From Candidatus Gastranaerophilales bacterium (GTDB lineage: Bacteria > Cyanobacteriota > Vampirovibrionia > Gastranaerophilales > Gastranaerophilaceae): a DNA stretch of 40,718 bases. Positions 33,568-40,718 of the stretch are shown here, one piece after another. A program made the position numbers and the translations under genes. The stretch is taken from contig CALUYV010000010.1 in NCBI GenBank assembly GCA_944325095.1, forward strand, positions 1 through 40,718. The letters run 5' to 3'. The notes under the pieces are model-generated. The model ran no database searches. It had not been told where the DNA came from and was given only the letters and a program-made list of their open reading frames with translations. Within the stretch, counting starts at the first letter, position 1, and each line of letters starts with the position of its first letter.

Positions 33568-35337
33568 CTATTCTTTCTTAGTTTGTTTCGGGGTAACCTG
33601 AACTTTATCAGGTTTCAAGTCTAAAATTCTTGCTGTTTGCTCTGCAACTTCATGGAAAACAGGTCCCGCAATGGTATTACCCCAGACAGGCCCGACTTTT
33701 GCACTGTCAATAACAACATATATCAAAACCTGCGGATCAGTTGCCGGAAAATATCCGATTGTCGATGTGTACATAGCACCAGAATATCCCGTGCCGTTCT
33801 CATTAGGTTTTCTTGAGGTTCCTGTTTTAGCGGCAACATTATATTTATCCATTTTTATGTTTGAATTGCCGTTATTCACACTTATGGTAAGCAGTTTTGT
33901 AATTATTCTTGCAGTTTCAGGTGAAACTGTCGGAATTCGTTTAATTTTTTCTGCGGCTTCTTCTTCCGGGTATTTTATAACATGAGGAGTTACACGAACT
34001 CCGTTATTTGCCAGCGCAGAAACCGCTGAAACCATCTGCATAATTGATACAGATGTCCCGTATCCGTATGACATTGTCATATGAAGCCCTTTATCCCATA
34101 AATTAGGAGGAGCAAGCAGACCGGATGATTCACCCGGCAAATCTATACCCGATTTAGACCCGAAACCGAATTTCTTGAGCATATCATAAAACTCCTGATG
34201 GGTCATCAATGCTCCGATATTGACAGAACCTATGTTGCTTGAATGTTCAAAAAGATACACAAGATCTATTTTGCCGGGAGCCCCTTTTTGCTTGTAATCA
34301 TAATTTTCAATTGTGTATCCGCCGAATTTCATCCGTCCGGTATCTTCAATTATGGATTTTTCATTTATCTTGCCAAGTTCCATAGCACTTGTAACCGTGA
34401 TTGTTTTAAATGTTGAACCCGGCGGATAAACATCAGTCAGTGTCCAGTTTTTTATCTGCTGGTTTGTTGCCTTTTGAAACTGATTCGGATCATAAGTAGG
34501 ATAAACCGCATAGGCAAGGATTTCCCCGTTTTTAGGGTTCATTACAATAACCGCACCGCGCAATGCTTTCTTTTCTTCAATAATTTTGTTCAACTCTCTT
34601 TCACAGACGTGTTGAATAGCAGCATCTATGGTCAATGTAATATCCTGCCCTTTCGGATTTCTTGTAGGGCCGATAGGATCGGTCGGTATCTTATATATAA
34701 TTCTTCCGTCACGGGTTTTTTCGTATGTCGCACGTACCGCATGTTCAAGTTTGTCTTTGGCTGTCAATTCAACACCGTTTGATACTCCGGCATCAAAATT
34801 ATAAAAACCAAGTACATGTGAGGCAAAAACGCCTTGAGGATATTCTCTTGTGTTTTTCTTATCAAGACTGATAGAACGGAAATTATTTTCGTTCAATACT
34901 GCCATAACCTTTTTGGCAGTATCTCTGTCAACATCTTTCTTTACTGCAATTACAGGGATTTTACTGTTGGAGAGTTTGCTGTATAAATTTGCTTCCGATA
35001 TTCCAAGAATAGGCGAAAGAAGTTTTGCAATCTTTCTCGGGGTTTCTTTTTCAGAATATTCAACGGGACGGGCATAAATGTTATAATAAATCCTGTCTGT
35101 TGCAAGTTTTATCCCGTGCCTGTCATATATATCGCCTCGTACGGCAAAATCGTGATTTGCCCGTTGGATTCTGCCTCTTTCACGATAATTGTGCGGATCA
35201 AAAATCTGCAGTTTAATAAGGTGGAATGCAAGTATCGCAATAGCAACCCAATAAAGAGCCGTTAAAACTTTTACTCTTTTATTGCAGCCTCTACCTCTGG
35301 GTAATCTGCGGTTTTTATCCTTCTCTCCGCTGTTCAC
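33568..35337 (-). CDS. ftsI: class B penicillin-binding protein (FtsI/PBP3-like transpeptidase)
   Basis: 589 residues, GTG start with GAGGGA upstream. Short basic cytoplasmic tail, one membrane helix (VLTALYWVAIAILAFHLIKL, about 24-43), a dimerisation/pedestal domain (RGDIYDRHG) and the transpeptidase domain. Catalytic motifs: SxxK with S308 and K311 in YPPGSTFKT, SSN at 366-368, and KTG at 504-506. No PASTA domain. It crosslinks peptidoglycan, probably at the septum. Followed by murE as in many division/cell-wall clusters, but ftsL and mraW are not upstream. Instead it is divergent from the pseudo-amidase gene. Confidence 0.9.
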   Translation of the reverse strand: MNSGEKDKNRRLPRGRGCNKRVKVLTALYWVAIAILAFHLIKLQIFDPHNYRERGRIQRANHDFAVRGDIYDRHGIKLATDRIYYNIYARPVEYSEKETPRKIAKLLSPILGISEANLYSKLSNSKIPVIAVKKDVDRDTAKKVMAVLNENNFRSISLDKKNTREYPQGVFASHVLGFYNFDAGVSNGVELTAKDKLEHAVRATYEKTRDGRIIYKIPTDPIGPTRNPKGQDITLTIDAAIQHVCERELNKIIEEKKALRGAVIVMNPKNGEILAYAVYPTYDPNQFQKATNQQIKNWTLTDVYPPGSTFKTITVTSAMELGKINEKSIIEDTGRMKFGGYTIENYDYKQKGAPGKIDLVYLFEHSSNIGSVNIGALMTHQEFYDMLKKFGFGSKSGIDLPGESSGLLAPPNLWDKGLHMTMSYGYGTSVSIMQMVSAVSALANNGVRVTPHVIKYPEEEAAEKIKRIPTVSPETARIITKLLTISVNNGNSNIKMDKYNVAAKTGTSRKPNENGTGYSGAMYTSTIGYFPATDPQVLIYVVIDSAKVGPVWGNTIAGPVFHEVAEQTARILDLKPDKVQVTPKQTKKE

Positions 35338-35435
35338 AATAAATCCCTCTTATCTAAATATATTATCACAACAGAAGTTAAATAACATAATTATTAATTA
35401 AATTTACGAAATTATTTTTTTGATTAAATTTATTG

Positions 35436-35441
35436 TATATT
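35436..35441 (+). promoter_or_regulatory. -10 element at -12 to -7 of the pseudo-amidase ATG
   Basis: TATATT followed by AGTAAT and the ATG at 35448, with no Shine-Dalgarno sequence. A leaderless transcript is predicted. A TTG at 35433 in the same frame overlaps the element and is not used here. Confidence 0.45.
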
Positions 35442-35447
35442 AGTAAT

Positions 35448-36689
35448 ATGAAAAAGTACATAACAGGAATAACATCTTTATTGTTTTTGACATTCTCGCT
35501 ATTCTCATACGGAATAGCAGAGGAAATTCCGACAAAACAGACCGAAAACAATACACCTCAAGCAGCCAAAACACCGGCTTCTGTTGATAACACCCCTGAT
35601 ATTAAATCTGATTCCATAACAAAATTTGAAAAAACCGCAGTGGTTGTTACATTGTATGACGGAGTTTATTTACGTTCAATGCCGAATAATGTTGACAGCA
35701 CAATTCTTGAAACTTTTGACAGAGGGATTCCGCTCAATATTTCGGGAGAATATAACGATTTTTATCAGGTTCATCTTGCACGGGATGATTATGCCTGGAT
35801 AGACAAAAAATCTGTTGCCCCTATAAATGGATACAACAATTCACCTGCAAATATCGAAAGTTTTGTATATGAAGAAACTCCGGAAATGAGAATTTATACT
35901 ATTAAGTTGAATAAAAAAGTTCCTTACCTTTTATCTGAGTCTATTTTATATAGAACTGAGCATTTCATAAAATATTCTGACGGACTGGATCTTATTGTAT
36001 ATAATGTAAATGATTATCCTGAAAACAAATACGAAATACACCTGAATAAAACAGGAGCAAAAGATTTCGGGTACAAAATCTTTTATAAAAATAACAATGA
36101 ACTCGTTATAAAAGTTAAAAATTATCCCGTTATAAAACCGCCGAAATTTCTTGAAGGCATTAAAATCACACTTGCAAATACGGTACAGGATTCTGACAGC
36201 GAAAATTTGAAAGCCCAAAATGAATTCCTTATTCAAAAATTAAAGAATTTGTTAGAAAAATCCGGAGCGGCTGTATGTTTATCAGATACAACAGAATGCA
36301 AAGATACGGATATATTTCTTGCTGTTAACCTGGTTAATTCTTCTGACGATTTTAAAAATAAAACGGGCGGAGTTTCCGCTTCATACTATTATGCCCACTC
36401 CTCAGGACTTGCCTCAAAAATTTCTGATACCCTTGCTTTTCATACGGCATTGAAACATTACGAAATAGAAAGAAAAGCAGAAGATATTATTATGAATACG
36501 GAATATCCTTCAGTTTTGATTAATATTTCACACAAGGCGCAATCCGGTATTGATAACGATTTATCAGACAAAGAATTTTGCAGTTCAGCAGCAAAATCAA
36601 TAGTTAAAGGACTTATGCAGTATTTCAACGACAAACCGATTGAAGTATGTGAATATAAGCCTAAAAAGCATAAGAAAAAGAAAGAATAA
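35448..36689 (+). CDS. SH3 protein with degenerate (inactive-looking) amidase_3 domain
   Basis: 413 residues. Signal peptide about 1-24, then a Thr/Pro/Gln-rich linker. A bacterial SH3 domain follows (about 64-123: VVVTLYDGVYLRSMPNN to DDYAWIDKKSV), then a beta-rich region (about 140-230) and a C-terminal amidase_3-like fold (about 236-393). That fold aligns with the intact amidase at 38468-40324, but the DPGHGG segment is missing. No His occurs where HVNSS is expected (DIFLAVNLVNSS), and the catalytic Glu of LVEVGF is Asn359 (VLINIS). It is therefore probably a non-catalytic wall-binding or amidase-regulating protein. The very basic tail (KKHKKKKE) is unusual. Divergent from the PBP gene. 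Confidence 0.75.
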   Translation: MKKYITGITSLLFLTFSLFSYGIAEEIPTKQTENNTPQAAKTPASVDNTPDIKSDSITKFEKTAVVVTLYDGVYLRSMPNNVDSTILETFDRGIPLNISGEYNDFYQVHLARDDYAWIDKKSVAPINGYNNSPANIESFVYEETPEMRIYTIKLNKKVPYLLSESILYRTEHFIKYSDGLDLIVYNVNDYPENKYEIHLNKTGAKDFGYKIFYKNNNELVIKVKNYPVIKPPKFLEGIKITLANTVQDSDSENLKAQNEFLIQKLKNLLEKSGAAVCLSDTTECKDTDIFLAVNLVNSSDDFKNKTGGVSASYYYAHSSGLASKISDTLAFHTALKHYEIERKAEDIIMNTEYPSVLINISHKAQSGIDNDLSDKEFCSSAAKSIVKGLMQYFNDKPIEVCEYKPKKHKKKKE

Positions 36690-36693
36690 TTAA

Positions 36694-37683
36694 ATGTTTG
36701 ATAAGAATTTAAAAACAGGGGCATTTATAGTACCGACAGGCATTGGAGCATCTATCGGAGGATATGCGGGAGATGCAGGTGCTTATGCCCGAAAATTTGC
36801 TGAAAATACAAATTTAATAGTAAACCCGAATGTTGTAAATGCCGGCGGTTTTTCGGCAATTACCAACAAAATGCTTTATACAGAAGGTTTTGCAATTGAT
36901 ATGTTTTTTAAAGGGGAAATTAACCTAATGCCGTCCAAGAACAACAAAATCGGCATCATTTATGATAAAGCCATACCGCAGGAGATATTAAATATACATA
37001 TAAACACTCAAAATGCTGTTCAGGTTGTTTACGGAATTGATATCGGCGGTTATACCATAACGGAAGAAGAAGTCGGGGTTGAATTTTTTGTCGATAAATG
37101 CGGGATTTCAACAGGGAATGTAAAAAATATTGAAACCCTCGGCAAATCATGTGAAAAACTATTAGCCTCCGGTTGTGATGCAATCGCAATTGTATGTTTG
37201 TTTGAGGATTCTTTTGAAGATAATCCCGATTATGCAAACGGTACCGGAGTCGATCCTGTTGGCGGAGTCGAAGCAATACTATCACATTACATAACTAAAC
37301 ATTATAATATTCCTTGTGCACATTCACCTGCATTCAGAGATTGCGAAATAGAAAAAAGTATTGTTAACCCGAAATCAGCCTCAGAATATATTACTCCGAC
37401 ATTCCTGCCCTGCATATTATTAGGGCTTTCGCAGGCTCCAAAAATAACAAAAATCAATTCAAATAACAGTATAAACATCAGTGATATTGACTTTCTTGTT
37501 ATGCCGTACAATTCACTCGGTTCTGTTCCTGTCCTTGAAGCAATCTCCCGCAGCATTCCGGTATTTGCAATACGGGAAAACACAACCGTTCTTGATGTGG
37601 ATGCCGTTAAACTTGGGATAAAAAACAGTATTATTGAAGTTCCTGCTTATGATGAATGCCTGAAATTAATTTTAAAAAGTTAA
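36694..37683 (+). CDS. DUF3326 protein
   Basis: 329 residues, no signal peptide. Opens TGAFIVPTGIGASIGGYAGDAGAYAR and continues NLIVNPNVVNAGGF, MLYTEGFAIDMFF, GCDAIAIVCLFEDS, GVDPVGGVEAILSHYI and PTFLPCILLGLSQAP, as in DUF3326 proteins of cyanobacteria and plants. The final third has ALPV-type SVPVLEAISRSIPVFAIRENTTVLDV. The biochemical function of this family is unknown to me; the Gly-rich N-terminal loop and repeated alpha/beta pattern suggest a small-molecule site. It follows the previous gene by four bases without a Shine-Dalgarno, so it probably depends on coupled translation. Overlaps murI by 12 bases at the convergent ends. Confidence 0.8.
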   Translation: MFDKNLKTGAFIVPTGIGASIGGYAGDAGAYARKFAENTNLIVNPNVVNAGGFSAITNKMLYTEGFAIDMFFKGEINLMPSKNNKIGIIYDKAIPQEILNIHINTQNAVQVVYGIDIGGYTITEEEVGVEFFVDKCGISTGNVKNIETLGKSCEKLLASGCDAIAIVCLFEDSFEDNPDYANGTGVDPVGGVEAILSHYITKHYNIPCAHSPAFRDCEIEKSIVNPKSASEYITPTFLPCILLGLSQAPKITKINSNNSINISDIDFLVMPYNSLGSVPVLEAISRSIPVFAIRENTTVLDVDAVKLGIKNSIIEVPAYDECLKLILKS

Positions 37684-38484
37684 TAGTTCCGGCTCTTTTT
37701 CAAGTTCATAAAATAGTTTGGCAGAAGATTTAAACATTGCAGGATTTGCACTTACATAAAATTTACCGTTCCCCTCTATTTGGGATGAAGTCAACAAGCC
37801 TTTCTGGGCTAAATCTTCTTTTATAAATTCCGCAAAATCCTCCGCCGGATCTATAAACATTTCAGAAGGTGCAAATTTTGCAAGAATATCTGTTAAAAAC
37901 GGATAATGAGTACAGCCCAGAACAATTTTTTCAGGCTTATTCACAAGCATTTTATCTAAATCATTTTTTATAATTCCGGCACTTTTTTCTTCATTTATCA
38001 GAGATTTTTCTACAATATTGACCCATTCAGGACAAAACTGTCCGAATACTTCCATATCCGGATTATATTTTGCAATTTCTCTCGGATATGCCTGAGAAAG
38101 AATAGTTCTGTGTGTTGCAAAAACACCGAGCCTTTTAATCGGAAGTTTTGCCAGAAGTTTTGCTGCAGACTGAACAATCGGATAAATTTCAAAATTGTAT
38201 TTATCTTTAATATCCTGATATATAGTAGAAGAAGTTGTATTACAAGCCATAACAACGGCTTTACAACTCTGCGATTCAAAAAATTTAAATATACTGTCGG
38301 AATACTCAAGCAGTTGTTCTTTTGTTTTTTCACCGTACGGAGTATGGATAGTATCCCCGTAATATATAAAATTTTCATTCGGGAGAAGTTTTCTAACCTT
38401 GTTCAAAACCGTCAGCCCGCCGACACCTGAATCAACAAAACCAATCGGGGAATTACTGTTAAGTTTGCTATTTAAGATATTCAT
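37672..38484 (-). CDS. murI: glutamate racemase
   Basis: 270 residues. Makes D-glutamate for peptidoglycan. Hallmarks: GFVDSGVGGLTVLNKV, YYGDTIHTPYG, the first catalytic Cys in VMACNTTSS, and the second in VLGCTHYPFL. Its start lies 17 bases inside the end of the amidase gene, with GAGGGT just before the ATG, so the two are translationally coupled. The C-terminus overlaps the DUF3326 gene. Confidence 0.95.
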   Translation of the reverse strand: MNILNSKLNSNSPIGFVDSGVGGLTVLNKVRKLLPNENFIYYGDTIHTPYGEKTKEQLLEYSDSIFKFFESQSCKAVVMACNTTSSTIYQDIKDKYNFEIYPIVQSAAKLLAKLPIKRLGVFATHRTILSQAYPREIAKYNPDMEVFGQFCPEWVNIVEKSLINEEKSAGIIKNDLDKMLVNKPEKIVLGCTHYPFLTDILAKFAPSEMFIDPAEDFAEFIKEDLAQKGLLTSSQIEGNGKFYVSANPAMFKSSAKLFYELEKEPELLTF

Positions 38485-40324
38485 AAATACCCTCAGCTAT
38501 TGCCTTTGCGGTTGCCTGTTTTCTGCTTTCGGTAACCAACTGCTCCCGTTCTGCAGCGTTTGAAAGGAAACCGACTTCAACTAAAACAGCCGGTGCTGTC
38601 GTGTGATTTATAACATAAAATTTCGATTTAAACAAGCCGCGGTCTTTTGCTTTAATATGATTGAGCATCGAGGCGTGAATTGTTTTGGCAAGCGTTAAAC
38701 TGTTATCTTTATAATAGTGGGTTTCAACACCGTTAGGAGATTCGGAATTGCTTGAATTAACATGGACACTTACAAACAAATCAGGATTAACATTTTCACT
38801 TATCGCAACACGATCCTGAAGCGATACCGTAGAATCGTCATCACGGGTCATATAAACATCTACGCCTTTACTCGTCAGAATCTCCGCTACACGATTTGAA
38901 ATATCAAGAGTTATATTTTTCTCGTTAATTTTACCGCGAATAGCACCGCAATCGCTGCCGCCATGACCCGGGTCAATTACAACAACCATCTCTGCAGGCT
39001 TATTCGGAGATATAACTACCGGAGGCACAGTGATAACAGGAGATTCATCCTTTTTAGGGAGTTCAATAACTTTTGATTTAATTTTCAGGCGGATAGTTTT
39101 ACCGTCATTGCCTGTATGAATATCAACAATATCCTCTTGATACAAAGGAATTGTTAATTTAATTCCTTTGCCGGACAATGAGGACATTTCTGCACCGTCA
39201 AAGAGCAAAGACTCTTTTAAATCAATATCATTGACTTTATTCACATTGAATAAATACAAATCAATTTTATCGGATTGTCTGTCTATACCGTATGTAACAG
39301 GTTTTGAAAAAATCAATTTTACACAATGGGTTGTTGTGTCAATAATATCATCAGTAACGGAATTAAATACGGCATCCGGATGCTGGAGCAGCGGTCGTTT
39401 GCCGGTTATTGTATCTACAAATTCAACATTCTGCCCGTCAGGAGAAATAACAGGCATATAGGCTTCAGCATATTTGCTTGTTATGACAATTCTGGCAGTC
39501 GTATTTTCAAACTGACCTATCTTTACTGTTTCTGTTTGTGTTATATACAATTCCCTGTTGCGAATTGCAGGATTTACAATTGTATTCGGAATATCATACA
39601 CAATACGGGTAGGATTTGACAGTGTAAACGGTTTTGTTAATGTAACCGCACCAATACCGTTAACTTGAATTACACCGTTTTTAATATCAAAATTATCTAT
39701 ATAATATTTGGAATTAAGCAAAAGTTCTTTTTTTGTCAAAACATAATTTTTATCTTCCGTAGTTGCGCCGAGCTGAAATGCGGCGTTAATCTGGCTGACT
39801 ATATCATTAGCAGCAATTTGCAGAGGAATCTGGATACCTACAGGAGTATAAAATTTACCTATTGTTGAAGCCGCATCAGTATAAACATGCTGGAAATAGT
39901 AATTCTGTATTTGTGCTGTTGCAAACCTGACAAATAAAGTATTACTCAAAATCTTCAACTGTATATTTTTCGGATTGAAAGATTCTTTATAATGAATAAC
40001 AACTCTTACTATATCAGGAGAGTTTGAATACTGTTTTACAATAATTTCTTTTATCTCCGAAGATGCGATAACAAAATCCTGTGCGGTAGTCTGCAGCAAT
40101 GCCGAATCTATATCAAAATATGCTTTGTGAGCCGCTTCATCAACATGGAGTTTCGGAACAGTCTGAAATGCCAGATCATCGCTGCTTTTTGTATTTATAG
40201 TTAAAAATGCCGCAGAATTATCATATACAACAGAAGTAATGTCAATATTTGCAGCCAGAACTTTCCCCGCAAAGCAGAGGATAAATGCGATTATACATAT
40301 AAAAGTTAGAAAAAATTTTTTCAT
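38468..40324 (-). CDS. amiC: AMIN-domain N-acetylmuramoyl-L-alanine amidase (AmiC-type)
   Basis: 618 residues. Signal peptide about 1-24. Two or three AMIN-like beta modules (about 25-135, 205-300 and 315-420) that bind peptidoglycan, a Pro/Val-rich linker, then amidase_3 (446-618). The zinc site is complete: H454 in DPGHGG, E468 and H521 in SVHVNSS, with catalytic E583 in LVEVGF. It cleaves the MurNAc-L-Ala bond during cell separation. In cyanobacteria AmiC also perforates septa in filaments. TAGGTA precedes the ATG, and a minus-strand TATAAT (40342-40347) lies very close to it. First gene of an operon with murI. Confidence 0.93.
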   Translation of the reverse strand: MKKFFLTFICIIAFILCFAGKVLAANIDITSVVYDNSAAFLTINTKSSDDLAFQTVPKLHVDEAAHKAYFDIDSALLQTTAQDFVIASSEIKEIIVKQYSNSPDIVRVVIHYKESFNPKNIQLKILSNTLFVRFATAQIQNYYFQHVYTDAASTIGKFYTPVGIQIPLQIAANDIVSQINAAFQLGATTEDKNYVLTKKELLLNSKYYIDNFDIKNGVIQVNGIGAVTLTKPFTLSNPTRIVYDIPNTIVNPAIRNRELYITQTETVKIGQFENTTARIVITSKYAEAYMPVISPDGQNVEFVDTITGKRPLLQHPDAVFNSVTDDIIDTTTHCVKLIFSKPVTYGIDRQSDKIDLYLFNVNKVNDIDLKESLLFDGAEMSSLSGKGIKLTIPLYQEDIVDIHTGNDGKTIRLKIKSKVIELPKKDESPVITVPPVVISPNKPAEMVVVIDPGHGGSDCGAIRGKINEKNITLDISNRVAEILTSKGVDVYMTRDDDSTVSLQDRVAISENVNPDLFVSVHVNSSNSESPNGVETHYYKDNSLTLAKTIHASMLNHIKAKDRGLFKSKFYVINHTTAPAVLVEVGFLSNAAEREQLVTESRKQATAKAIAEGIYEYLK

Positions 40325-40484
40325 AAGTATTACCTAAGAAAATTATATAATGCTTTTTAATAAAATCAAAAATGTTAATTATTTTAAATGAAACAAGTTC
40401 ATGGTGACAGTAGGCGTCATCCCCGAGTTGGGGAGGGTATCTTGCAAACCCCCTTCCCAAGTTGAGAGGAAACCACAGAATGCT

Positions 40485-40505
40485 CCTTCCCCTGATTGGG
40501 GAAGG
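40485..40505. repeat. perfect 8-bp inverted repeat (hairpin)
   Basis: CCTTCCCC and GGGGAAGG around TGATT. No T-run follows, so this is repeat structure rather than a terminator. Confidence 0.7.
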
Positions 40506-40542
40506 TTGGGATGGGGAGTATCCCGTAAGGTTTTTTGTCGTC

Positions 40543-40571
40543 ATTCTGAACAGCGGAGCGTGATTCAGAAT
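40543..40571. repeat. inverted repeat within the repeat region
   Basis: ATTCTGAA (40543-40550) and TTCAGAAT (40564-40571) are perfect inverse complements around a 13-base G+C-rich centre. Similar GTCATTCTGA...TCAGAATCCC palindromes recur in many bacterial genomes as dispersed repeats (from memory). Confidence 0.6.
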
Positions 40572-40603
40572 CCCCTGCATTCACCGCTTTGGCGTCACTC
40601 CGG

Positions 40604-40697
40604 TTGGATTTTCGGTAGGGCAATGCGTGAGCGACAGCGAGCCAAGCCCGTAAGGTGGAGGGAAACGATGAGTTTTCCGACCGCCCGAATAATCCAA
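40604..40697. repeat. long-range inverted repeat, possible MITE-like unit
   Basis: TTGGATT at 40604-40610 pairs with AATCCAA at 40691-40697, and the bases just inside (TTCGG and CCGAAT) extend the match imperfectly. A smaller hairpin (GGAAA and TTTCC) lies within. The total span of 94 bases could fold as one cruciform. Confidence 0.45.
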
Positions 40698-40718
40698 ATT
40701 CGACACGGAGTCCCCTGC

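Larger units (their letters stand above)
40415..40718. repeat. G+C-rich, hairpin-rich intergenic repeat (runs off the window)
   Basis: This 300-base stretch is clearly richer in G+C than the rest of the window and has no credible gene. It contains at least three inverted repeats (listed separately). Words also recur directly: CCCGTAAGG at 40522 and 40647, and A-[AG]-TCCCCTGC at 40569 and 40709. Open frames across it translate the same palindromic text and are not genes. Its look is that of a dispersed, mosaic repeat family rather than an insertion sequence. No transposase or terminal target duplication is seen. The 76 bases between it and the amiC start are AT-rich and hold the amiC promoter. 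Confidence 0.6.

Noticed and set aside
40242-40623. Minus-strand open frames of 112 and 68 codons
   Set aside because: They translate the G+C-rich palindromic repeat, and one also runs into the amiC start. The products show only repeat-derived text such as SESRSAVQNDD.
1-40718. tRNA, rRNA, CRISPR array, insertion sequence or prophage genes
   Set aside because: I looked for cloverleaf-like segments, regularly spaced repeats, transposase or integrase motifs and phage proteins, and saw none I could support.

Overview
This is a compact, AT-rich stretch (about 35% G+C by eye) of a bacterial chromosome. The cell it describes has an outer membrane and meso-DAP peptidoglycan: MurE carries a DNPR motif, and there is a BamE-like protein and an RND/adaptor/TolC-type tripartite pump. 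Several genes point to the cyanobacterial lineage: a DUF3326 protein, an AMIN-domain AmiC, a DUF3153/LppM-like lipoprotein, and a secreted protein with YPxQSLxxRxxRxExxLF repeats. Two proteins begin with a short V-S-F-x-S-type N-terminus. My best guess is a non-photosynthetic relative of Cyanobacteria (Vampirovibrionia/Gastranaerophilales). This is inference from sequence character; no database search was possible. I see no rRNA, tRNA, CRISPR array or intact insertion sequence.

Layout. 1-2490: tail of a possible upstream gene, then a four-gene plus-strand envelope operon (BamE-like protein, two tandem paralogues, HEAT-repeat protein). 2487-10070: a small minus-strand gene, a second HEAT protein, mtaB (tRNA methylthiotransferase), a membrane protein with an SFGS N-terminus, a formyltransferase, mnmG and an rlmD-type rRNA methyltransferase. 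10162-15756: a lipoprotein, an unknown protein with a Cys/His pair, a divergent GH13 enzyme, an orphan NarL-type response regulator, maf and a small unknown. 15963-22262: a lone DUF2229 (CoA-dehydratase activase-related) protein, a 55-residue gene behind glmS, glmS, a secreted repeat protein, a GH38 alpha-mannosidase-like enzyme and another small unknown. 22367-35337: a long minus-strand run reading ftsI-like PBP, murE, nagA, ilvD, uppS, rdgB, then adaptor, RND pump and outer-membrane factor. 35448-40324: a protein whose C-terminal amidase fold has lost its zinc and catalytic residues, DUF3326, murI and the intact AMIN-domain amidase. 40415-40718 is a G+C-rich, hairpin-rich repeat unlike the rest of the window.

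How the genes work together. The last third is mostly cell-wall metabolism: precursor synthesis (MurI, MurE, UppS), crosslinking (FtsI-like PBP), amino-sugar recycling (NagA, with GlmS elsewhere in the window) and cell separation (AmiC plus its inactive-looking relative). Branched-chain amino acid synthesis (IlvD), nucleotide-pool cleaning (RdgB, Maf) and drug efflux are interleaved. RNA modification (MtaB, MnmG, RlmD) occupies 3.5-10 kb.

The most striking non-coding observation is that six genes (mtaB, the formyltransferase, mnmG, rlmD, the GH38 gene and the pseudo-amidase gene) have no ribosome-binding site. Each instead carries a -10-like hexamer (TATAAT, TATTAT or TATATT) at exactly -12 to -7 from its ATG. 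That geometry predicts leaderless mRNAs beginning at the start codon. Most of the other genes carry purine-rich Shine-Dalgarno sequences.
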